Origin: Wolbachia endosymbiont of Diaphorina citri
GTDB lineage: Bacteria; Pseudomonadota; Alphaproteobacteria; Rickettsiales; Anaplasmataceae
NCBI RefSeq assembly: GCF_013096535.2
Contig: NZ_CP051265.2
Coordinates: 1,364,001-1,428,000, forward strand
Length of the DNA stretch: 64,000 bases
Reading direction: 5' to 3'
This document shows positions 57,375 to 64,000 of this stretch, piece by piece. A program made the translations under genes and the position numbers. Under the pieces are notes generated by a model. The model saw nothing but the letters and a program-made list of their open reading frames with translations. It ran no database searches and was not told where the DNA came from. Every line of letters begins with the position of its first letter. Position 1 is the first letter of the stretch.

Positions 57375-58094
57375 TTAAGAGAAAATGAGCAAATTTAGTG
57401 CACTCAAAGTTGATATTCTTGTTTTTCTATATTTGTCTTTAGTAATAGTCGAATCAAAAGCATTCGTTATCATTAGATCATTGCTGTTACTACGAACAAA
57501 CTTATAATTTCCTCCTTTTCTAGGCGTAGCAAGCTCAGTATCTTTCTCTACATCTTGATCCGTTATAACAATAACTTCTTTATCCTTTTCAAACATCAAA
57601 GGTTGTGGTTTTAAACTCCATTCATTATTGTCAACGCTGATTATCATAGGAGCATTTTCTACTATTACATGAGTCTTGTTATACCTCTGAGCCTCATCTT
57701 TTAACCTCACGGTAAAATACTCATGCTTTCCCACTGTTGCTCTTAATAATAAATCATTTTCAAATCTAATTACTTGTAATTCAAAATTATCTTTTGCTTT
57801 TCTTACTACATTTCTTAAATCAACCGTATCTATTGAATTCTCTTCATCAATATCATGAATAATAACCTCCGGAATGTTATCAGCTTCAGAATCAATTACA
57901 TATACATTTTCACCACCATTGCCTGTTAAATGACTCTTATGTACAGGATAGTTACGTATTACTTCATGATTTCCACTTCCTATGACCACTGCCTCATTAC
58001 TTAAAAGTGATTGTATAAAGATTGCTACACCTTGATAATCTCGATTTAAAAAGTCAGCCAAGACGTTTTTAGCCATCATTCCATGCATGGTCAT
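57375..58094 (-). pseudogene. C-terminal fragment of a large protein, 239 aa, cut by IS982
   Basis: The frame is open from the IS982 junction at 58119 and continues to 57375; the first ATG is at 58094. It encodes a glycine/asparagine-rich section (GSGNHEVIRNYPVHKSHLTG then NGGENVYVIDSEADNIP) reminiscent of beta-roll or toxin-like repeats. A beta-rich tail follows (VIVENAPMIISVDNNEWSLK). I believe this is the C-terminal end of a much larger surface or toxin-like protein, but I cannot name the family. The IS982 element removed or separated its front. Confidence 0.5.
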
Positions 58095-58119
58095 ACCTGA
58101 GTTTTTCCTACTCTAGCTA

Positions 58120-59082
58120 ACCCCAGTTGCGGATTAATCAATACAGTAAAATGTAGAAATAGAGGGCTTTTTAGGCTTCATAGAATATGAAACTAATGTG
58201 GAAAAGATGTGCACCAAGAAATTTATTGGAGACCTGTGTCTTGAATGCTCAAGATCAAGTCTGTTTTTGAGGTAACCAAAAACTGTTTCAATAATCGACC
58301 TTTTTCTTAAAAAAATCTTTTCTTCAAGAAGCATTAATGTATTTTTCATACCTTTTTTTACTTTGGTAACGAGTTTTATTCCTCTATCGAAGAGTTTTGC
58401 AAAGAGCTCTTTCTTTATATAGCCCTTATCACCAAACAAAAGACCAGTCAGTTTTTCAGTTAATTTTGGTACTGGTTTTCTGTCGTCAACGTTACCTTTA
58501 GTCATTGTAACTCCTTGAATTTCACCTTTTTCATTAATTACCATATGCAATTTAAAACCCAAAAACCAGCCATATGTAGTCTTTCCAAGCTTTGCCAATC
58601 CTTTGAAAACTTTGTTTCTTGAGATTCTTTTTGGATGGCAAACAGCGATAGAAGTTGCATCTATGTACGAAATTCCGGTCATTTTTGACTGCTCACAAAG
58701 CCACTTTAACAAGAGCACTAAATACCTTTTAGCCTAATAAATCTACTATATGTTGGCAAATTTTGAAACTCAGATCCATGTAGTGCTTTCAAATAATATG
58801 TATAGAAAGATTTAAAGTCCTCACATCTAGATTGTTGATAAAGTAAAATTATAGTAAGAATTTCAGAATGCGTAATCCCTGGCGTTCTGGTAGGTTTTTT
58901 ACTGTTTGGCAGGAGTTTTTCTGCGAAATTTTTGTTTATAGCCTTGCAAAAATCGTCTACAAAGCAAAATAATTCTGTTACATTTTTATTCATGGGTAAC
59001 CTCTCTATTTTTTGATAATATGTTTCCGGAGTTTACCCTATTTTCCCGGCTTTTTCACTGACTTCTAATCCCCAACTGGGGT
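58120..59082 (-). mobile_element. IS982-type element with matching terminal repeats
   Basis: The left end ACCCCAGTTGCGGATTA (58120-58136) and the complement of the right end ACCCCAGTTGGGGATTA match in 16 of 17 positions, giving a 963-bp element. No clear direct duplication flanks it (GCTA versus ATGA). It separates the fragment at 57375 from the group II intron remnant at 59083, so deletions probably occurred beside it. Confidence 0.8.
58134..58993 (-). pseudogene. IS982-type transposase, frameshifted
   Basis: The first frame (58993-58718) carries the N-terminal part, HSEILTIILLYQQSRCEDFK and PTYSRFIRLKGI, then hits TAG. The second frame (from about 58718 to 58134) carries the DDE-type core YIDATSIAVCHPKRISRNKV, FGDKGYIKKELFAKLF and KRSIIETVFGYLKNRLDLEH. 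The break lies near 58718 where about one codon-equivalent of sequence is missing, so the enzyme is probably dead. IS982 transposases are normally one continuous frame, so programmed shifting is less likely. Confidence 0.85.
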
Positions 59083-59844
59083 ATGAGAAGAAGTGTTGTT
59101 TGGAATGCGTTCCCTTAACTTAAGTATGATACGTGATTTTGAGCCCTTCATTAATCCTCTGGGCATTGCTACTTTCAAGTGAATTTGAAGGCCTATCATA
59201 CTTGCCTAAATTACTAGGTTTTGTATCGTAACCTTTAGTATTATTCTTTTGTTCTGAAGCTAGTTATGAGTTCTCTAATAGTGATTTATTAAATGATTCT
59301 TTCTTACCAAGCTTTATCATAATCTACCTCACCTTACCTTCCAAATTACAGTGTTTACGTCTGCATATCCCAAATATTACTTTAGGCGTTAGCTTCTTAA
59401 ACAATCCCTCCACGTAGAAGCATTCAGTGGGCCACCTTCTTAGTTATCCTTTTTTAAACAAGGGATAATAAGAGCTTCCATGTGGTTACTCCGTTCCATG
59501 AAATCGTTTCACGTTAGACTTAGATTCTTACTATTTGCCAGGAGGTTGAAAACATCTTAATTAGACCTTCTCATTCTAATTATTCACCTCTCCATACCCT
59601 TTGGTTTATGCGTGTCAACTTTATTTCGCATATCACAAATAACGACAATTCAGACATAAGTTCCTTTCGTAACCATATCTAACTTTCTTAGGGGAATTTA
59701 TTATAAAGTTTAATATTACCCCTTTTTAATCCATGCTTGCACCCTAGAAAATTGCCTCTTTCCTAAAGTGTGGATTATGCTTTCAACCCGATGTTAAGGC
59801 GGATGGAATCTAACCATCACGATTTCATGACTTTCGGGTCGCAC
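59083..59844 (-). other. Group II intron, 5' portion, truncated
   Basis: Reading the minus strand, the element begins at 59844 with GTGCGACCCGAAAGTCATGA; GTGCG is the conserved group II intron 5' end. About 520 bases of structured sequence with the usual D1-type segments follow (GATGGTTAGATTCCATCCGC; GAAAGAGGCAATTTTCTAGG). The start of a reverse-transcriptase frame comes at 59320. The IS982 end at 59082 removes the rest of the ORF and domains V/VI, so it cannot splice or move. Wolbachia genomes are known to carry group II introns. Confidence 0.75.
59120..59320 (-). pseudogene. N-terminal remnant of the group II intron reverse transcriptase ORF
   Basis: ATG 59320 has GGTGAGGTAG a few bases upstream. 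It reads MIKLGKKESFNKSLLENS, an in-frame stop, then LASEQKNNTKGYDTKPSNLG and SNAQRINEGLK before further decay. Polar N-termini like this are typical of the intron-encoded protein before its reverse-transcriptase domain. The domain itself is missing beyond the IS982 boundary. The identity rests on its position in the intron. Confidence 0.6.
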
Positions 59845-59969
59845 GAGAATAATTTGTTTTGGAATGGGTTGGTCTACCACTTGTTCTACGCGAATTTATA
59901 TCAATTTATTACTTTATTTCTCTGTTTTTTTGAAATTTCCCTCATAAAATTAAATAGCTTACTGTAAAA

Positions 59970-61922
59970 TTATAGTCTTAAATCTTTGTTTGTAGATTCT
60001 ACAGTAACTCTGTTAAGTAAAAACATAGGCGTATTAGTGAAATTAACTACACTTTCCATTTCCATTCTGTTAAAAAGATCTACAGACATTAATATGTCTG
60101 ACGGTAGATTCTGACTACTCTGAAATAGTTGTATATTTGATGCATTTTCTTCTGATGTTGCGCTCATATTTTTTAATTTTCTTTTTTTAGGTGGTGTATG
60201 TTCATCAAATGTCTCTAGGTTTCTTTTATGTGATTGTGTTTTTAAATCTGGAGCTAAGTGCATATCTTCAAGATAACAAATAATTTCTTCTGAGTTAGAA
60301 TACACAATAACATAGTCCAAAGGACTCATATTTTTTTCATCTTGTCTATCTATACTAGCTCCTTTCTCTATAAGGTATTCAACAATATCTAACTGACTAT
60401 GCATAACAGCAAAGTGCAAAGGACTCTCACCTTCTTTACTACGTAGATTTATATTAGCTCTTTTCTCTACAAGATATTCAACAATATCCAATCTACCATA
60501 TATAACAGCAAAGTGCAAAGGACGCATGTTATTTTTATCCTTTATATTTATACTAGCTCCTTCCTCTACAAGGTATTTAATAATATCTAAGTGACCATAT
60601 ATAGCAGCAAAGTGCAAAGGACACATACTATCTTTGTTTAATGATTTTATTATAGCCCCTTGCGCTACAAGGTATTTAGCAATATCTAAGTGACCATATA
60701 CGGCAGCAAAGTGCAAAGGATTCATACCTTTTGTGTTCTTTAGATTTACATCACCCCCTTTCCTTACAAGATGCTGAACAGTACCTAAGTGACCATGTAT
60801 GATAGCATAATCTAAAGAAGTAAAATTCTTTTCATCAATAGCATTAATAACTTTGCTTAATTTATTAGGTTCTATTTTCTCTAATATCAGCTTAATAACT
60901 TCTTCATTACCATCTTTGGCTAGTAAATGTAAGATAGTACTTTTATCATAAATAGAATCAATAAATTCATTAACTAATCTGTCATATTTACTTACATGAC
61001 TCCAAACAGATATAATGTGATTCGGATTTATAAGGGAAAATGATGTCATAATTTCTCTTAAAGTTTCTTCTTCTATTCCTGTTCGTTCTTTCTCTACTCT
61101 TACTGTTTTTTGTATCCCTTTATGAACTCTTGCTATTGACTTCTCTAGCTCAATCACTGAAAACTTATTGAGTAGATTAAGAGCATCCAAAACTTGTTGC
61201 TTACCTTTTTCTGATTCCTTCTGGAGGAAAATTTCTTCTATATCAATTTGATTGGGATCCAAGTAAGCCATATATGATACAATATCATGCGATTGCTGCC
61301 CAACATTTTCTTCTCTTTTTATTTTATCAAGGTTAAGCGTCAAAGTTATAAATAATTCTTTGGTGAGACCTAGCGCCTCGAGACAATTAGGATTCGGTTT
61401 TTTCATTTCTTCATTATAGAGTTTTAGATATTCACTAACATTAATCTTTTCTTGTGTAATATATGCTGTTGCTTGTGTCAAAGCTAATGGAAGATATCCC
61501 AATGTTTGTGCTAACCCTACTAGATAGTAATCCTGTAACCTATCTTTTACTTCTAAGGCTCTTTCAATAAATGTTATAGCTTCTCCTAGAGAAAATCCAT
61601 CATTCAACTGTGTCTTTTCTATTTCTTTTTCCCAATTCTTGCTACGAGAAGTAATTAAAACGTAAGGCTTTTCTCCATGAAAAAACAAATTAGGAAAATA
61701 GGATGGTAAAAATTTTTCAATCTCCTCATAATTAGTGGCATTATCAAAAATAAAAAGACTTTTTACGTCTCGAACATACTTATATACATCCTTGACAATA
61801 GATTCAATTCCTCTATCTCGAACAACATTAAGATCAATATGATTTTCTGTAGAAATTCCTAATTCTTTAGCTAAATTACGAAATGAATTGAAAAGAGTGT
61901 CATATGTTTTAGCATTTATCCA
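59970..61922 (-). pseudogene. NB-ARC/ankyrin protein lacking its P-loop, truncated by IS6
   Basis: About 650 codons remain. Residues 12-320 match the downstream half of an NB-ARC (STAND) ATPase: Walker B-like SLFIFDNA (about 67-74), sensor LITSRS (101-106) and the GxP motif LGYLPLALTQATAYI (153-167). Six ankyrin repeats (about 345-560, KEGESPLHFAVMHSQLDIVE) follow, then a basic tail (PPKKRKLK). The P-loop lies upstream in all such proteins and is absent. The first 11 codons of the open frame come from the IS6 end, so the true front was deleted. The arrangement recalls NLR-type sensors. Confidence 0.75.
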
Positions 61923-62776
61923 GGTTCTGTCGCATCTATAGAGCGAAGTCAGTTTCATTTGTAGGAAAATAGAAAAGAAGTAATATAATCATCTTTAAAA
62001 AAGCAAAGATGTTGCGTATTAGTCCAAAATTATTGCCCTATTTCAAAGGATTTAGCTTTTCAGCAGAGATAATAATGTTATCAGTATACATGAAGTGTCG
62101 ATTTTCTTTGAGCTATCGAGATTTGGAAGAAATGATGAGTATAAGAGGAGCGAAAATTGATCATGCTACGCTACAAAGGTGGATTATCAGATTTGTGCCA
62201 CTGATAGATGAAGAGGTGAGGAAAAGGAAGAAGCAGGTTGGCAGTAGCTGGAGAATGGACGAGACCTACATAAAATTAAACGGTAAATGGGTTTATCTAT
62301 ACAGAGCACTAGATAGTCTCGGCAATACTGTAGACTTTCTGATGTGTACTCGTAGAGACAAGTCTGCAGCACTTGCATTCTTTCGTAAAGCCTTTAGAAG
62401 GAATAATCTTCCTGAGAAAGTAGTAATTGATAAAAGCGGCAGTAATATTGCTGCTCTTGATGACTTGAATACGGAAATTCCTGAACCTTATAGAATCACG
62501 GTTTTTCAAGTAAGATATCTAAATAATATTGTTGAACAAGATCATAGATTTATCAAAAAATTAATAAAACCAATGCTTGGGTTTAAAAGCTTCCATTCTG
62601 CAAAGATTACCATCACAGGCATAGAAAATATTCGTATGATTCAAAAAAGACAAATTATTAAAGCTAATGATAATGGTTCTACTTTTGAAAATTTTGCTAT
62701 GTTAATGGCTCTATAACTCTCATAATTCCAGTTTTTACAATCTTCTTGTACTACAATTTATAGATGCGACAGAACC
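61923..62776 (+). mobile_element. IS6 (IS26-like) element joining two truncated genes
   Basis: Terminal repeats GGTTCTGTCGCATCTATA lie at 61923-61940 and inverted at 62759-62776, for a length of 854 bp. GGTTCTGT is the usual IS6-family end. The eight bases outside each end differ (TTTATCCA versus TTTTATAC), so there is no target duplication. Both flanking genes are cut exactly at the ends, which suggests an IS6-mediated deletion or cointegrate resolution. Confidence 0.88.
62009..62716 (+). CDS. IS6-family transposase
   Basis: 235 residues, the normal length. It has an N-terminal helical zinc-finger-like region (RFSLSYRDLEEMMSIRGAKI), then a DDE core with D in WRMDETYIKLNGKW, D in VVIDKSGSN and E in NNIVEQDHRFIKK. 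The C-terminal TGIENIRMIQKRQI is also typical. No stop or frameshift is seen, so the enzyme may be active. IS6 enzymes act by replicative or targeted-conservative transposition, producing deletions next to the element, in line with the two truncated flanks. Confidence 0.92.
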   Translation: MLRISPKLLPYFKGFSFSAEIIMLSVYMKCRFSLSYRDLEEMMSIRGAKIDHATLQRWIIRFVPLIDEEVRKRKKQVGSSWRMDETYIKLNGKWVYLYRALDSLGNTVDFLMCTRRDKSAALAFFRKAFRRNNLPEKVVIDKSGSNIAALDDLNTEIPEPYRITVFQVRYLNNIVEQDHRFIKKLIKPMLGFKSFHSAKITITGIENIRMIQKRQIIKANDNGSTFENFAMLMAL

Positions 62777-63277
62777 TTTTATACTGTATTGCTTATCAAT
62801 TGATGCGATCTTTTTTCTTAGAACATTTAAATCCATACTTCCTGAACTATCGACAAGGAGATTTAAGAAAGCGAGCTCACTTAATCCTTGGTACAGAAGC
62901 TCCATATTATTCTTCTTAATGATGGTGTTGACTGTTTCATTGACTTTGATACTGATTATTCTGTTGATGAGTTGATTGGCTGACATTTCAAGCGAGAAGA
63001 AACAGACATACTCGTGGTCATTTAAGAGCTTTGCGGCCTCTAGAGCCATGTGTAATGCTATTGAAGTCTTGCCAATTGAAGTACGTGCTGCAAGCACAGA
63101 GAACTCTCCTTCTTTGAAGCCACCTGTTATTGTGTCAAGCTCCTTTATTCCTGTTGTTATTCCTTCTATTTCGTCGGGGTTTGCTAGCCGTTTATCGATG
63201 TATTGTCTGTAGTCTTTGAGATAATCAACTATTAGTTTGACATCATCATCGACCCTGAGCCCTTCTTCCTGATCCAT
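62777..63277 (-). pseudogene. DnaB-like replicative helicase, 3' end removed by IS6
   Basis: 167 codons of the DnaB C-terminal (RecA-like) domain remain: GITTGIKELDTITGGFKEGE, a Walker A-type AARTSIGKTS (about 63-72) and the SLEMSA segment (about 95-100). The frame runs on into the IS6 end and stops at 62735, so the later motifs are lost. No N-terminal primase-interaction domain is present, as in WO-phage type helicases. GGTGAAGA lies before ATG 63277. It is probably the remains of a prophage replication gene. Confidence 0.8.
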
Positions 63278-63466
63278 TCTTCACCTAAAACCGGAGGCTC
63301 CTCAAACTCAAGATCTTGTTTTCGTCGCCTCTCCCAATGAGTTATATTATATTATATATAAATAATATAATATAATATAACTTATAGTGGGGGGTACCCA
63401 AAAAAATGGTTATTTTTGAGCTGAGCAAAGCCGCCTAAGGTGAAGAATGGATCAGGAAGAAGGGCT
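63258..63466. repeat. 209-bp imperfect palindrome around the helicase start
   Basis: A 29-bp perfect inverted pair (63258-63286 and 63438-63466) contains AGGTGAAGAATGGATCAGG on each arm, the helicase ribosome site and start. A second AT-rich inverted repeat (63340-63382) shares the same centre near 63361. Between them the arms remain partly alike (GGAGGCTCCTC / GGCGGCTTTGCTC). The plus-strand arm encodes MDQEEGLYNVYYLYKMF then a stop at 63500. The region is an inverted duplication of a promoter and start. Confidence 0.8.
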
Positions 63467-63496
63467 GTATAATGTATATTACTTGTATAAAATGTT

Positions 63497-63781
63497 TTAA
63501 TCTTCGTAGATATCTTCTCTATGTTTTATTCCAGTAATCATTACCACACGTTCCGATGTGTTTACCCTATATACCACACGGTAATCACCTACTCGTATTC
63601 TGCGATGTCCCTTAAGCTGACCTAATAAAGCTTTTCCCACTTTATCAGGAGAATCTGAAAGACGATCCTTTATAGCTTCTTTAGTTCTTGATTTTATTGT
63701 TTTTGGAAGACTTGGAAGGTCATTATAGACCACATTCTCTTCGTAGTAAATTGAGTATTTAATCCCAATTGATGTCTTCAT
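63497..63781 (-). CDS. RelE/ParE-type toxin
   Basis: 94 residues from ATG 63781. It has the RelE fold pattern: YSIYYEENVVYNDLPSLPKT, then GKALLGQLKGHRRIRVGDYR and VVYRVNTSERVVMITGIKHR, with the basic residues that line the mRNA site. Such toxins cleave ribosome-bound mRNA when freed from their antitoxin. The start overlaps the antitoxin's 3' end by 23 bp, as in a coupled type II operon. WO prophages commonly carry this pair. No damage is seen. Confidence 0.88.
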   Translation of the reverse strand: MKTSIGIKYSIYYEENVVYNDLPSLPKTIKSRTKEAIKDRLSDSPDKVGKALLGQLKGHRRIRVGDYRVVYRVNTSERVVMITGIKHREDIYED

Positions 63782-63977
63782 GCTTGATGAATTTTGCGTT
63801 TGGAACATCACGTTTAACAGCGAGTTTGAACAGTGCTATCTCTTCCTCACGTTCGGCTGCTTCTTGTATTAACTCCTCTACTAACTCTTGAGCAGATTGC
63901 TTTTTCACTTTAGATAAACGATTCAGGCCCTTTAAGGCTTCTCCACCGAGAGATATGTTAATTTCTGGGCTCTCCAT
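63759..63977 (-). CDS. Antitoxin partner of the RelE-type toxin
   Basis: 72 residues from ATG 63977 (MESPEINISLGGEALKGLNR); a TTG at 63989 would add four residues. It is predicted to have an N-terminal ribbon-helix-helix-like dimerisation and DNA-binding part, then a long charged helix (KKQSAQELVEELIQEAAERE) that would wrap the toxin. It lies upstream of and overlaps the toxin, the normal order. It probably represses its own operon; an operator would lie near the window's right edge. The antitoxin family assignment is tentative. Confidence 0.8.
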   Translation of the reverse strand: MESPEINISLGGEALKGLNRLSKVKKQSAQELVEELIQEAAEREEEIALFKLAVKRDVPNAKFIKHEDINWD

Positions 63978-64000
63978 AAGTTTTACCAAGTTCTACTACT

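Noticed and set aside
57375..62776. A CRISPR array in the repeat-rich wreckage zone
   Set aside because: No regularly spaced direct repeats are present; repeats here are IS ends, intron sequence and ankyrin codons.

Overview
The window looks like a Wolbachia (Rickettsiales, Alphaproteobacteria) chromosome. It is AT-rich. It carries the reduced housekeeping set of an obligate intracellular bacterium (SecA, MutS, AspRS, RF2, GroES/GroEL, PurA, IF-1, FabI, CcmF) interleaved with many ankyrin-repeat and effector-like genes, several insertion-sequence (IS) families, a group II intron remnant and, at the right end, genes typical of a WO-type prophage. The strain cannot be named from sequence reading alone.

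Layout. 1-1730: IS debris (a partial IS481-type transposase cut by the window edge, a broken IS630-type transposase, and a membrane-tail remnant). 1846-10196: secA, a dead small gene, a PAS protein with a degenerate second domain, a porin-like protein, rmuC and a D,D-carboxypeptidase. 10311-14726: two identical 1572-bp IS4-type (IS50-like) elements in opposite orientation; the second splits radC. 14945-36000: ccmF, mutS, aspS, an MFS transporter, an RluC-type pseudouridine synthase, an NhaC-type antiporter, prfB with a programmed frameshift and mgtE, interspersed with three ankyrin-repeat genes and one unrecognised gene. 36334-38403: a protein with an OTU-type cysteine protease domain, followed by a third copy of the same IS. 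40383-57051: fabI, ygfZ, groES-groEL, a DsbD N-terminal-domain protein, an AGCS symporter, maf-infA, purA and several large unrecognised genes. 57375-62776: a wreckage zone with a truncated gene, a frameshifted IS982 element, the 5' part of a group II intron, an NB-ARC/ankyrin gene missing its front, and an IS6 element. 62777-64000: a dnaB-like helicase fragment and a RelE-type toxin-antitoxin pair.

How the genes relate. Housekeeping genes mostly stand alone or in very short operons (infA-maf overlap by 4 bp; groES-groEL). The accessory layer is made of probable host-interaction proteins: ankyrin repeats, an OTU domain, and two large proteins (48765-50987 and 51900-53837) that share a domain and carry DSG-type motifs matching the host beta-TrCP degron consensus. 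IS activity has shaped the region: 9-bp target duplications flank two IS4-type copies but not the third, and the IS6 element joins two unrelated truncated genes without a target duplication. Short palindromic repeats containing GTCAT(C/T)CCAGTG occur between genes and also appear in frame inside ccmF and mutS.

The most noteworthy observations are the degron-like motifs in the paired proteins, the reversible-looking IS insertion in radC, the in-frame repeat insertions in ccmF and mutS, the NB-ARC/ankyrin relic fused across an IS6 element, and the about 209-bp mirror-image region around the prophage helicase start.
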